From Agarophyton chilense (taxonomy: Eukaryota > Rhodophyta > Florideophyceae > Gracilariales > Gracilariaceae), in NCBI GenBank assembly GCA_030374765.1, contig JARGXX010000021.1:124001-188000 (forward strand): a stretch of 64,000 nt of DNA, given 5' to 3'. The number at the start of each line of letters is the position of its first letter. Position 1 is the first letter of the stretch. Position numbers and translations under genes: made by a program. Of the stretch, positions 42,959 through 53,152 are shown in pieces. The notes beneath the pieces were generated by a model. That model saw nothing but the letters and a program-made list of their open reading frames with translations, had not been told where the DNA came from and searched no databases.

Positions 42959-44519
42959 CAGCAGGAACCGCCGGAAGCGGAAGGGAAAGTACCCGGACTC
43001 CGACACCGACTCGTCGGATTCTGGTAGGAGCAGGTCCAAGAGGTCCAACTCGACGGACTCCTCCTCGGAGAATGAGCGCCCCACTCGCTCTTCTCGCTCC
43101 AAGCGGTCCTCAGCCACCCAAGGTGCGATTCGGTCGCGGCAGAAAGGCCGGAAGCATTCTGGGTTAAAGCAGCTGAAACCCACCGACCCGAAGTTTCGGA
43201 AGTTGCTCTCGTACCGGTACTACCGGCTGGAGGATTCCTCGCTGGACCGTACACCCCGTGGCACGGGAAGGGTGAAAGACTGCATCAAACGGATGCAGCT
43301 TTCCCTGCGGAACCAGACTTTTTCTGGAGAGGATCCAATCCTGGTATTGGATTTCCTCGCCCGCTTTGTAGCGGAAGCCGATATATTAGGCATGAACGAA
43401 GGGCAAGCCTATATCGCGTTACCGTACTTCCTACGGGGGATGGCCGAAGACCAATACACCTCGGTTAGAGGATCATCGCGAGCCTCCGAGGGAGGAGTTT
43501 CCTGTTGGCCCGAAGCCGTCCAGTATCTACTGAGGTCATACGCGACGAATGAAGCAATTCATTCCGCGATCATCGCCCTGCGAGATACACGTCAACGCCA
43601 AGGCGAGACGGAAACCGAGTATTCGGTACGCCTCAACAAGGCCTTCCACCGTTGTGGGAACGTTTATCCCGCCAGGGAGCGCTGCACGATGTTTATCGAC
43701 GGGCTCAACCCCGCCATCAAAACACTCGTGGCCCGTCGCCGGGAGGATAAGCCGAGAATCAACTACCTCGAGCTTATCCAAACCGCCAAGGCGGAGGGTG
43801 ACGCACTGCGTGCACGCGGTCCTCAAGCGAGGTTGAAGCCTACAAAGGCATTGTTGGTGGAGGACCGCTCTCCATCCCTCTCTCTTTTAGCGGATGACAA
43901 GCCCCCGCAGGGGTACGACAACGTGCAACTCGCCCACGAGGATGGGATCTCTATCCCGACCACGGACTTGCCGTCTACGACGGATTCGTTTGACACCGCA
44001 CAGCAAAGCTCGCTTCTGTATGCGGGGAACAGCCGTGTTCCGCCGCCAAGAGTCCCGCATGCGGGAGGTCAAACTCGTTTCCAACGGCCAGGATGGATGG
44101 ATACCCGCCAAGCGGTGCGTTTTGCCGATAATCGGAATGCAAACCCGCGGCCGAGGCCGGCACTCATCTGCCACCTTTGCTATTTGCACGGCCACACCTC
44201 ACCCCAGTGTCTCCTCTCTTTGAGGGATATGCCCAAAGTGGTGGGGAATTATGAGGCCCTGACGCCGCAGGAGAAGCAAACCGTGCCCGTCCCTTCATAC
44301 CTCCGCGCTAAAACGGACTTTTCGCTCGCCCTGCCCACCGCCACCTCTGCAAGGTATGTTCCGGTACAACCGGCTAGACAGGCCCCGCACGACAACGGTC
44401 CGCCCGCCATTGGCGGTCCAAACGCCGCTAATGCGGGAAACCGCGATCAACGGGCTAATGCCTTGGTGGTCGAGGACCCTGAGCAACCGCCGCAAGCGGA
44501 TCCCGCTCAGGAAAACTAA
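42909..44519 (+). CDS. Element A Gag, main part (capsid-like region and nucleocapsid zinc knuckle)
   Basis: The frame opens in the repeats. The first ATG, at 42909, lies in the repeat itself. After a basic/Ser-rich stretch (RNRRKRKGKYPDSDTDSSDSGRSRSKRS) comes a retrotransposon Gag region (FSGEDPILVLDFLARFVAEAD, YFLRGMAEDQYTS, RQGETETEYSVRLNKAFHRCGNVY, MFIDGLNPAIKTLVARR) and near the end a CX2CX4HX4C zinc knuckle, CHLCYLHGHTSPQC (about 44170-44211). It ends with TAA directly after the heptamer GGAAAAC. The product would bind genomic RNA and form particles. Confidence 0.88.
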   Translation: MPAKPVAVSHRDEHAGNSRNRRKRKGKYPDSDTDSSDSGRSRSKRSNSTDSSSENERPTRSSRSKRSSATQGAIRSRQKGRKHSGLKQLKPTDPKFRKLLSYRYYRLEDSSLDRTPRGTGRVKDCIKRMQLSLRNQTFSGEDPILVLDFLARFVAEADILGMNEGQAYIALPYFLRGMAEDQYTSVRGSSRASEGGVSCWPEAVQYLLRSYATNEAIHSAIIALRDTRQRQGETETEYSVRLNKAFHRCGNVYPARERCTMFIDGLNPAIKTLVARRREDKPRINYLELIQTAKAEGDALRARGPQARLKPTKALLVEDRSPSLSLLADDKPPQGYDNVQLAHEDGISIPTTDLPSTTDSFDTAQQSSLLYAGNSRVPPPRVPHAGGQTRFQRPGWMDTRQAVRFADNRNANPRPRPALICHLCYLHGHTSPQCLLSLRDMPKVVGNYEALTPQEKQTVPVPSYLRAKTDFSLALPTATSARYVPVQPARQAPHDNGPPAIGGPNAANAGNRDQRANALVVEDPEQPPQADPAQEN

Positions 44520-47500
44520 TTGGGGGAGTCTCCTCTTCTGGAGGGGCGTCCTCAGAATCGAGACTGTTGACGCCCGAGGCGTCATCGCCTCGCTCCCCGG
44601 TGAAGATCCTCTCGAGGAAGGACACCGCTGACGCGGACTTGGAACACCTCGGTGTTTTGCGTCGACCGTGGATACGGGTGAAGAATAACCGGATCCCGGA
44701 TCGAGTCATGGTGATGGCCAAGCGAAACTATAAAGTTTACGCCGACCTTGGCCTGAGCCCCCAGTTTTTGGTGAGATACTTAACAGTCCTGGATACAGGT
44801 GCTGGCCCGAACCTCATCGTCGAGAGTGCTTTACCCCCGCTACTGCGGTCTCACATTCGCTCCGAAGCGGTTCCCGACGTCGCTGATGCGAATAATAACC
44901 CGTTGAAAACGGTAGGGACCATCACTTTGGTCGTGAGGCTGGGCACCTCGGTGGTCAAGCTCGACTTCGTGGTGTGCCGCACCCTGGCTACCCCAGTAAT
45001 ACTGGGCTGTGACTACTGCGACAGGTTTGTCGAGGCCATCAGACCTCGTCAGAGGATAATCGAACTCGACGACGGCTCCACCGTCGCCATAGTTCGGAAA
45101 CCGCCGAAGCGGGCATCGCCAAAGCAAGTACCGTTACCTGCTGCGCAAGAACCGCCACCCGCCCAGCGGGAGTCTACCAAGCTTCGTGTTGCTGTATCGG
45201 TTGCGATACCTCCTGAGACTCAGGTTATGGTGCAGGTCAATTCCCGTCAACACGGTCTCCGGGTTATCCAACCCCTTGCCTCGTTGTACGAGAAATATCA
45301 ATTGGCCGTCGCAAACGGAATTGTCAATGTGACTCCGGATGTACCCTTCCGGCTCCTAGTCGCCAACCTTGGCAGTACCCCCCAGTATCTGGTGAAGAAC
45401 CAAGTAATTGGCTCGGTCACCCCGCACCCATTGGCCATGCTTCCGACGAAGACCACCGCCGCCGATGTTCTCGGGATCTCAGTCCCCAAGGACGACCGCA
45501 CCGACGACGTCGTCTCTTCGTCTGGGAAGGGGGGAGCGGAGTCCGCCACGCCGAAAAACTCGGAGTCACTGCCTGTTACAGGATTACCAGAGCCCGAAGA
45601 CACCAGGGAAACCGATGCCCTGAAGGCACTGGAGAACCATGACCTCGGCCACGTACCAGACTCGCATCGCGAACGGCTATGCGGCATGTTGCGAGAATTC
45701 ACCACTATGTGGGATGGCTCCTTAGGAGAGATTAACACGACGGAACATCGGATAGATTTGCTGCCGAACTCACGTCCTTGCTCGCAACCCCCTTACAGGG
45801 CAGGCCCAAAGGCTCGCGAGGAGGAACAGCTCCAAGTGGAGAAAATGCTCCGAGCCGGAGTGATAGAACCGGCTCAATCGCCGTGGGCTTCCCAAGTGGT
45901 CCTGGTTCTCAAGAGCGACGGAACCTGGCGTTTCTGTATCGATTATCGTCGGCTCAATGCCGTCACGGTACGGGATACGTATCCCATCCCTCGTATGGAC
46001 GAATGTATTGACTCCCTTGGGAGAGCAACCGTGTTCACGGCGTTGGATGCAAATTGGGGGTATTGGCAAGTTCCCGTTCGGGAGAGCGATCGCGACAAGA
46101 CCGCCTTCGTCTGCCACGCAGGATCGTACCGCTTCAAGCGGATGCCTTTCGGCCTCACCAACGCCCCGGCCACATTTCAACGAGCGATTGACATCCTGCC
46201 CAACCGCTTTAAGTGGCGGACGTGTCTCGTTTATCTGGATGACATCATCGTCTTCTCAGATAATCTCGAGGACCATCTCACCCATGTAAGGGACATTCTC
46301 ACCGTGTTACGGGATGCTGGGATTACCCTCAAGCTGAGGAAGTGCGAGTTTTTCACGGAAACCGTGAAGTACCTTGGGCACATTATCCGCCCAGGGCAGC
46401 TCATGATCGAGAAGGCTCGAGTTAAATCCCTCGTTGAGGCAAAACAACCTAGGACGCAAACGGAGCTCCGCTCCTTCTTAGGACTTGTCAACGTCTACCG
46501 ACGGTTCATCCCGAACTTTTCGGACACTGCAGCGCCGCTGAATGCCCTGTTGCGGAAAGGCCAACCGCCAAAACTGGACCCCCTGACAGCCCCCCAGGTG
46601 GACGCCTTTAACTCCTTAAAGGAGGCTGTCACCTCAGCGCCGATCCTATCGTTGCCCCAACCGGACCTTCCGTACTCGGTGGATACGGATTCGAGCGACT
46701 ACCAAGTTGGTTGCGCTCTTTTCCAAACCACCCCAGACGGGGAACGCCATCCAATTGGGTATTGGCCACGCTCACTCAACGTGCACGAACGGAATTACTC
46801 CGTCTCGGAGAAGGAATGCCTAGCCGTAGTATGGGCACTCAGCACGCTCCGTCCCTATCTTCTAGGCGTTCACTTCACCGTTTACACGGATCACTCCTCA
46901 TTGAGGTGGTTGATGAACATCTCCGACCCATCGGGCCGCCTCATGCGGTGGAGGCTCCGCCTAGCGGAATACGACTTCGAGGTCGTATACAAGAAAGGAG
47001 CGCAAAACACTCAGGCTGACGCCCTGTCCCGGTTACCCACGAATGGGGAGGCAATCTCAACGGAGGATGACGATATACCATGCTTCACAATGGAGGAACC
47101 GAAACCGGCAGCGCCGGACCCGAGTGATCCTGAGTGGCCAAATGACTGGGAAACAGACGCTGAATTTGACGCTATCCTCGCTTCGAGCGAGGACCCCACG
47201 AAGAACCCCGTACCGGGAAATTTCATACCCATCCAACCGGAGGAACTGATCCGAGAGCAGTTTGCTGACCCGTTTTGCGCGGAAGTACGCGCCCGCCTTA
47301 ACGGTGGTGAAACCCTCCCGTTTGAGGTAAATGACGTCGTTTACCTAATCCGTACCGTCGAAAACACCCCACAAGTCGTGGTGCCACACTCCTTGCAGAC
47401 AAGGGTACTACACCTCTCGCACTTTGCGAAAGTCAGCGGCCATGCCGGCGGAAGAAAACTCTACCTCACCCTCAGAAGGGACTTCTACTGGCCCGCAATG

Positions 47501-49954
47501 GCGGTTGATTGCTATGCAACTGTGCGCTTCTGCACGCAATGTGCCAAGAACCGGGTCAAACTCCGTCGGAACGCGAAGAAGTTGCACCTATTCCCCGCAA
47601 GGGCGCCCCTCCAATTTGTCGCTATCGACATCCTCGGGCCATTAGTCGCCACGAAGCGTGGGAAGAAGTTCCTACTCGTTATCACGGATCGCTTCTCGAA
47701 GCTGGTTCGGACAGTCCCTCTACGGAGGATTACGGCCTACACCGTGGCGGAAGCTTTCGTCACGCACTGGATCTTCGTTTATGGCCCTGCTGTGGAGTTA
47801 TTGTTCGATAACGGAAAGCAGTTTGCGTCGCGGTTCTTCCAGGATGTCTGCCGCATCCTGGATGTCAAAAACCTGTTTACGACGACTTACCATCCCCAAT
47901 GTAATGGGCAAGTTGAACGGTTTAACCGGACCATGCTGGCTTCGCTCCGCTCCTACGTCGCTGACCACCCAAAAACTTGGGACTTATACACGGACGCTAT
48001 CACCTTCGCGTATAATACGCAAGTGCACCGGACTACCGGGGTTTCCCTATTCCAATTGGTGTTGTCGAGGACCCCAGCACCAGTGGCCCTCGAACCCCAA
48101 GCTACGCTGGACTCCTTCCCATCAGTGGGTGACTTCCAGCAACGCTGGAAAACATGGCTGACCAAGCTGGTACCGGCCGCACGGAAGGCAATGGCGCGCG
48201 CCCAAGCCGCCTACAAGCGGGATTTTGATCTCCGTCTACGGCGGGAGCGCCCCCACCCATTGAAGGCTGGCGACCGCGTGTTCGTACGTAAGGAATACTA
48301 TAACCCCGAAAGGGAGAAACGCCATAAGCTCTCGCCTGTGGCGGACGGACCATTCAAGGTTATCTCGGTCACACCGACAACGGTCGTCGTGGAAATGGGA
48401 GACAATCACGAACGACTCTCCCGTGACCGGGTTACCTTGGCTCCGCCTGCCTCTCCTGAGGTTATTTTACAACCACCTGCAGAGCAGGACTCGGGGGTTC
48501 CAACAACATCAGCAACACCGGGTACCCCGGCACTTGAACGCCCCAGCGTTCTGCCTCACCCCACCCGGGGATTTTCGGACCTACCATACCTAGTAGATGG
48601 CCCGCCGACTGTGTCGGCACCGGCTGGCTTTTCTCGCCAGCCAACAACCGGTCTCACTCGACCGGGGATCTACTTCCGCCATGCGGTTCGCTCGCTGCCC
48701 TCCGTGGCTCCACCTCGGGAGGGGGAGGGACATCTCCGTTCGGAGCAATCTTCGCCGTCGCAACGGATGTCACGCAGCTCTACTCAATCGGGCATCCCGC
48801 CAGAAGCTACGCCCACTCCCGCGAACGCGGCACGCGACGATGAAGCCACACCTGGTTCTCAGGAACACCCACCGTCGCTGACGGAAGGCTCGCGCCTCAA
48901 AGTGTCTGAAGAACAAGGGAAGCTGGACGCAACTATCCGCAGTGCGGAAAAGTCAGCCACAGTGGGCATGCCAACGCCTGGACTTGGCCCGCGCAGCCCC
49001 GCAGGGGACGTTCAAAGTCATGGAACCCTTCAAGGGAATGGTCAACCGGCCGCGCCGGAAAATACCGTCGCGAACGGACGTCATCTCCCCACAGGGGTGC
49101 GCTCGGAGCAGCACATGCCACGATCACGAGAACGCACGAAAAGCGTTACAGCCGACCCTGGCGCTGGGGAGAGTCAAGTACCGGCAGAGCCGGGAGACGT
49201 GCACGTTGGAAATGGGAAGTCTGCCCGTGGAAAGGGAGGATTTTTGAAAAAAAATCCTGGCCCCAAAAAGGGTGAATTTTTTGAGGGCTCGCGCGCGGGG
49301 CCCGATGGGAAAGCAATTTTTTCAAAAAATGCTGCCCCAAAAAAGGGTGAATTTTTTGAGACCTCGCGCGCTTCGCATCACGGCGACACCCCCCGAGGGG
49401 AAGAGCCGGCGCCCGCCGAGCGGCGTCCCACGGCGAGCGAAATGTCAGCCCGCTCGCGCTGGGCCACGGACCCCGCTGGGGAGGCGGATCGCACAGCACG
49501 TGCCCGCCATCCGTCTCAGGCGGCACGTGACCCGACCACACCCCCGCGTGCACGGCAGACACCCGCTGCAGCGGAGACGCTATCCCGCAATAGCGGTAGT
49601 TTACGACGGGATAACCGCAGACTCGCGGTACGACCGGAGTACCGGGAGGAAAGCGCGGAACGCCTGTCCGACGGGAACTACCCCAGCGGGGAACCCACCG
49701 AGACTTCGGCTGGTGTTACCACCACACGGCAGGGCCAGGAAGTATACATACAAGAGTATGTGGTAGACCGAATCCTCGGGCACTCGTACGACGAGAGCGG
49801 GACTTTACAATACCTCGTCCGTTGGTACGGATACGATGCTTCGTTTGACTCCGACGAGCCAATCGAGCATCTTCCCCGTTCCCAGGTGGTACGATATCAC
49901 CGCCAAGCGGGTACCGCGACTCCAGCTACGCTGTGTAACGCCCAGGTTGGTTAG
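44483..49954 (+). CDS. Element A Pol polyprotein with chromodomain
   Basis: The -1 frame relative to Gag is open from 44483 and overlaps Gag by 37 bases; the first ATG is at 44708. Domains: protease DTGAGPN (near 44792); RT with WASQVVLVLKSDGTWRFCIDYR, LDANWGYWQVPV and intact YLDDIIVF (46232); RNase H (SVDTDSSDYQVGCAL, TDHSSLRWL); integrase zinc finger (HFAKVSGHAGGRKLY..CTQC); integrase core with Asp in VAIDILG, Asp in LLFDNGKQF and Glu in GQVERFNR; and a GPF motif (VADGPFKVISV). A linker of about 400 residues, probably disordered, holds a repeated PKKGEFFE. The C-terminal chromodomain is YVVDRILGHSYDESGTLQYLVRWYGYD (near 49757), a targeting module of chromoviruses. No inactivating change is seen. 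Confidence 0.94.
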   Translation, partial: ATAASGSRSGKLIGGVSSSGGASSESRLLTPEASSPRSPVKILSRKDTADADLEHLGVLRRPWIRVKNNRIPDRVMVMAKRNYKVYADLGLSPQFLVRYLTVLDTGAGPNLIVESALPPLLRSHIRSEAVPDVADANNNPLKTVGTITLVVRLGTSVVKLDFVVCRTLATPVILGCDYCDRFVEAIRPRQRIIELDDGSTVAIVRKPPKRASPKQVPLPAAQEPPPAQRESTKLRVAVSVAIPPETQVMVQVNSRQHGLRVIQPLASLYEKYQLAVANGIVNVTPDVPFRLLVANLGSTPQYLVKNQVIGSVTPHPLAMLPTKTTAADVLGISVPKDDRTDDVVSSSGKGGAESATPKNSESLPVTGLPEPEDTRETDALKALENHDLGHVPDSHRERLCGMLREFTTMWDGSLGEINTTEHRIDLLPNSRPCSQPPYRAGPKAREEEQLQVEKMLRAGVIEPAQSPWASQVVLVLKSDGTWRFCIDYRRLNAVTVRDTYPIPRMDECIDSLGRATVFTALDANWGYWQVPVRESDRDKTAFVCHAGSYRFKRMPFGLTNAPATFQRAIDILPNRFKWRTCLVYLDDIIVFSDNLEDHLTHVRDILTVLRDAGITLKLRKCEFFTETVKYLGHIIRPGQLMIEKARVKSLVEAKQPRTQTELRSFLGLVNVYRRFIPNFSDTAAPLNALLRKGQPPKLDPLTAPQVDAFNSLKEAVTSAPILSLPQPDLPYSVDTDSSDYQVGCALFQTTPDGERHPIGYWPRSLNVHERNYSVSEKECLAVVWALSTLRPYLLGVHFTVYTDHSSLRWLMNISDPSGRLMRWRLRLAEYDFEVVYKKGAQNTQADALSRLPTNGEAISTEDDDIPCFTMEEPKPAAPDPSDPEWPNDWETDAEFDAILASSEDPTKNPVPGNFIPIQPEELIREQFADPFCAEVRARLNGGETLPFEVNDVVYLIRTVENTPQVVVPHSLQTRVLHLSHFAKVSGHAGGRKLYLTLRRDFYWPAMAVDCYATVRFCTQCAKNRVKLRRNAKKLHLFPARAPLQFVAIDILGPLVATKRGKKFLLVITDRFSKLVRTVPLRRITAYTVAEAFVTHWIFVYGPAVELLFDNGKQFASRFFQDVCRILDVKNLFTTTYHPQCNGQVERFNRTMLASLRSYVADHPKTWDLYTDAITFAYNTQVHRTTGVSLFQLVLSRTPAPVALEPQATLDSFPSVGDFQQRWKTWLTKLVPAARKAMARAQAAYKRDFDLRLRRERPHPLKAGDRVFVRKEYYNPEREKRHKLSPVADGPFKVISVTPTTVVVEMGDNHERLSRDRVTLAPPASPEVILQPPAEQDSGVPTTSATPGTPALERPSVLPHPTRGFSDLPYLVDGPPTVSAPAGFSRQPTTGLTRPGIYFRHAVRSLPSVAPPREGEGHLRSEQSSPSQRMSRSSTQSGIPPEATPTPANAARDDEATPGSQEHPPSLTEGSRLKVSEEQGKLDATIRSAEKSATVGMPTPGLGPRSPAGDVQSHGTLQGNGQPAAPENTVANGRHLPTGVRSEQHMPRSRERTKSVTADPGAGESQVPAEPGDVHVGNGKSARGKGGFLKKNPGPKKGEFFEGSRAGPDGKAIFSKNAAPKKGEFFETSRASHHGDTPRGEEPAPAERRPTASEMSARSRWATDPAGEADRTARARHPSQAARDPTTPPRARQTPAAAETLSRNSGSLRRDNRRLAVRPEYREESAERLSDGNYPSGEPTETSAGVTTTRQGQEVYIQEYVVDRILGHSYDESGTLQYLVRWYGYDASFDSDEPIEHLPRSQVVRYHRQAGTATPATLCNAQVG
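44510..44519 (+). promoter_or_regulatory. Candidate -1 ribosomal frameshift site at the gag stop
   Basis: The heptamer G GAA AAC (44510-44516) lies in the gag phase directly before TAA. The -1 frame is Pol and is open across it. A six-base-pair hairpin GACGCC/GGCGTC follows at 44569-44583, with weaker inverted repeats nearer. The heptamer's first part (GGA) is like that of the mouse mammary tumour virus pro-pol site GGAUUUA, so imperfect P-site re-pairing has precedent. Confidence 0.5.
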
Positions 49955-50250
49955 ATCCCCGTCCACACGGAAACAACCACCAAGGTGGAATGGAGACAAG
50001 CAGCCTTTGTTCCTCCTCGCAGGACAGGCAACCCACACTAGATGGTTTTCATCCAGAACACTGGCTAAATCCCGTGATCACGGTTTTCCCATTGGGATGG
50101 ACGTTCGCCCTGTTCGTGCTGCTGCTAAACTACACTGGAAAACCAGCCGCTCACCGCGCCGCGAACCGGAAGAGGGCGCGCTTTTATGGAGTTCTCAGAC
50201 TGCGCTCCGTCCCGCTTTGCGGGTACTCCCCTGGTCTTACGGGGGAGATA
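49955..50250 (+). other. Element A 3' untranslated region and polypurine tract
   Basis: There is no gene between the Pol stop and the 3' LTR, in contrast to elements B and C. The purine tract GGGGGAGATA (50241-50250) directly precedes the LTR. Confidence 0.75.
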
Positions 50251-51102
50251 TGAAGTGCACGCCCTCTGAAGGGGGTTTTCTTGGACTTTGTATTTTTCCG
50301 GAACATCCGGCACTTGCTCATTATATGAGTACAGTCTATGACCGTTCACCGGAATGCCGGAATGTCTACACGTGTAGGACGGTTGGCAGGTGTAGTTATG
50401 ACCACAGTAGGTGGGTAGATAGGAACTCCCTATCTATTTATTTATTTATCTATTTATTTATTTAGTTATTACACTAGGGGAGCTACAGTACTTAGTGCGA
50501 CGGCAGTGGCCGCCGCACCAGTAAACTCCCTCATCAAGGGTCCCGATCTCAATCTTTCCCAAGGTTGCCGATCTGGGTTTGGCTCTGGTCTCTACCGCCT
50601 ACGCGGGCTAATCACCTCTCACGAGGAGTAGCGCGTAGCACTCGGGCTGACCATCCCCCTTGCCCGCCTAAAGAGACCCATCGCTGGGAGTGTTTTTCCA
50701 ACTGTTGTTGTGTTTCGCCTTGTTAAGGGTTTGTCTCCGGCTGTGCCGTATCATACAGAGCCACTCGCGTGACTCGGTGCCATCGCCCCTCGTCCCCCTC
50801 CTTCTCCCTTTTTCTCTTTTTCCTTTTCCTCGTTCCCCGATTACGGGTAGCATCCCGCTATCCGCGGCTGTACCGACACGTCGGATCATGGCCACCGTGT
50901 GGACCTTTTCCTCAATCCGAGGCACACGCACAAGAGGAGCCCTTCTTCACCTCCCTGCGCAAGTCGCGACGGGTGACCCCGGCTTTACAACCCGGCTAAG
51001 TCGTGTCACCTCTGGGAGGGCTCTTTTCCGCTCAGCTACCTCCGTGGAGGAAAATCCCGAGCGTCTTCGTGGTGTTTTCCCGCACGCGGGCATTGCACTA
51101 CA
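50251..51102 (+). repeat. 3' LTR of element A
   Basis: This 852-bp LTR is nearly identical to 41106-41957 and is followed by target duplication CAATC at 51103-51107. Confidence 0.95.
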
Positions 51103-51107
51103 CAATC

Positions 51108-52623
51108 ACCTCTAGGGTATGCTACTGCCTTGTCTCGGGAACTTGGTGACGCTCAACCTTAGAAGGGAGACTTAATAAACCTCGATGGTATCAGGGCACC
51201 GTGAAAACCCGCAGAGGGTAACGGCGGGGCAACTAACCTATACCGTGTAGGTGAACGATGGTAGGCGTCGACGCGCGGGAAAGCCTGTGTGTTAGTTAAG
51301 AAACGATGAACCAAAAGGTATAGTCGTGACCCTAGTGGTGCCTGTCTTTCTCAGATTAGGATGGGGGAGGTGCAGTTCCCGATTTGCAGTGGACTGCAAT
51401 CTCCAGATCACCCGGGAGGTGCCAGCAAGGCACGGTCTCTGACCTAGTGTCAGAGACCTGGCCAGCACTGGCTACAGTGCCAGGTGGCCACGCCACTACT
51501 GTACTAAAATAAATATAATTAAAATTACATGTACTAACAATTACTCAACCAGAAGGTACATGTCAACACTACACGTGGCTGACAAAACCTAGATGGTGTA
51601 GAGCAACGCCCAGTTAAGGGATACTTGAAGATGCAACTCATAGAATGAGGATTGAACCCTCTGAGGGTTATGATTATGATTCCCTCTAAGGTGTGCTGAG
51701 GTGGCACTGTTTCCTGGTTAGAATTCGCCTATAAGGGAAAATTCGGATGGCCCATGGTTGGATTGGCCCCGTGATACACGTGGCTTAATTTTGGCACCGA
51801 ATTTCGGATATTTGTAGAACGTTGGACTTTTGGGCCCTGACAGTTGGATCTCCACGTGTATGGCCCTGAGCAGGTGTGCACTACTGTAGAGTTTAGTTAG
51901 TGGGCCCTACTTAGGGAGATGAGATCTGACAGTCCGAAGCTCAAAGTAAATGGTAACCAAGGTTGGTCTTCGATACCTTTAGAGGTTCTTCGTCGCCATC
52001 GTTTCGGCCTTACAACCCGGAACGGGCTCTGGTTAGCAACGCCTGCGTAGGGACACGACTCCACTTGGAGAGTGCCCACGTTTGGGTTCCGTGGAACCAC
52101 CCCCTTGGGACCGCTCAGACGACCTGCGTGCACGATACCCCGTGGGGGTTCTGCTTACTTGTTACGTGCTTTTTGTGTTTCCTTTCGAGGACAGGTTTTC
52201 GCCCCTGTATTGGGTTTCTTTTGTTGTTTCGCCCCTTTTCTGGTTCTCGGGTCCGGTGCCTGTTAGTGCCCGACCCTCGCCCCGTTTTTCCTCTTCGCCG
52301 GATTTTCCCCCATTCTTTGGGATACCCATACCCATTCCCGATCCAACGGTTTCTACCCCTCACCTCCGTCGGTACTGCCGGAATCCCCCGTGGGAGTTAC
52401 ACCCCACACTACGGGTGGAACGGAGGGCTCTGTCTCTGAGTCTGCCTCCCCCAGGGAGCAAGGCTTCGAACACCTTGAGAGCACTTCCCGTCGCCGGGAT
52501 TTGCTCCACAGATGGTAGCTCTCCTGGTGCTGCATGGCCGATGATCCCTCGCATCCATCACCTTCAAGGTCAGTGTAGTATATTGACAACCTCAAAGGTC
52601 AGCCCTTTCGCCACTATACGACA
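51108..52623 (-). repeat. Element B left (3') LTR, main part
   Basis: Together with 41094-41105 this makes an LTR of about 1528 bp. It matches the right LTR over 51108-51597 and 52510-52623. The 919 bp from 51591 to 52509 have no counterpart in the right LTR. The repeated AGATGGT at 51591-51597 and 52510-52516 marks the edges. Confidence 0.9.
51598..52509. other. 912-bp segment present only in the left LTR of element B
   Basis: It is flanked by AGATGGT direct repeats, and its ends are imperfect inverted repeats (GTAGAGCAACGCCC and, reverse-complemented, GTGGAGCAAATCCC, 11 of 14 matching). It may be a small non-autonomous DNA transposon with a 7-bp target duplication. Alternatively it is original LTR sequence that the right LTR lost by recombination at AGATGGT. 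Short frames inside have no recognisable product. Confidence 0.5.
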
Positions 52624-52640
52624 GACCCCCTTCCTACCCG
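52624..52640 (-). other. Polypurine tract of element B
   Basis: The minus strand reads GTAGGAAGGGGGTC directly before the LTR start TGTCGTATAG. Confidence 0.75.
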
Positions 52641-53152
52641 TGAGGCACGCCCCGTGTCTCCTTCCATCATAGCATAGAGTTGTAGCGAGCGACAGCGGCG
52701 CGGGCATCGGAGTGGTGTCTGTTCGCGACGCGCGATCCCTTGAGGTTCAGAACTCGGCGCCAGTATCGGTTGGGGAGGGCGCGCGACGACGCCTGCGCAC
52801 GTATTGAGCGACAACCATTCAGGTAGGGACTTTCATGAGGGCGATGCAGTGTAACTAGCGCGCTCGCGGACACCTTGTCGGTAGTGGCCCTGCTTGCTTG
52901 CGATTCTGCTTCCGCATAGCCCCCCGTCTAACCAAGTTGGTATTTCACCCCTCCCAGTTACTCAAACTTCAGTTTCCTCTTAGCTCCCTGCGCGCGCCGT
53001 CCCGCCTGGTCATTCCCACGGCTTGACAACCCTTCAGGTATTGCTGCCCTTAATTGGCGGCGTCGTGACCGTAACCGTGCTGTCAGGCTTTCCCTGAAGG
53101 TTTCCTGGCTTCTCGACGTTTCAGGTTTCGGCTACCTTGTAAGGATTGACTC

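Larger units (their letters stand above)
41106..51102 (+). mobile_element. Gypsy element A, near-intact chromovirus
   Basis: This is a 9997-bp Ty3/Gypsy element with 852-bp LTRs (41106-41957 and 50251-51102, TG to CA). It has a PBS, gag, a pol of about 1800 codons with chromodomain, a PPT and target duplication CAATC. I count about four differences between the LTRs, so the insertion is recent. Pol is intact. Gag is interrupted by a 40-bp tandem expansion. Confidence 0.96.

Noticed and set aside
42382-43254. 290-codon minus-strand frame (and 229- and 126-codon frames) over the 40-bp array
   Set aside because: The repeat has no stop in any minus-strand phase, so the frame is an arithmetic by-product. 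The repeated peptide follows the DNA repeat, and Gag is on the other strand.
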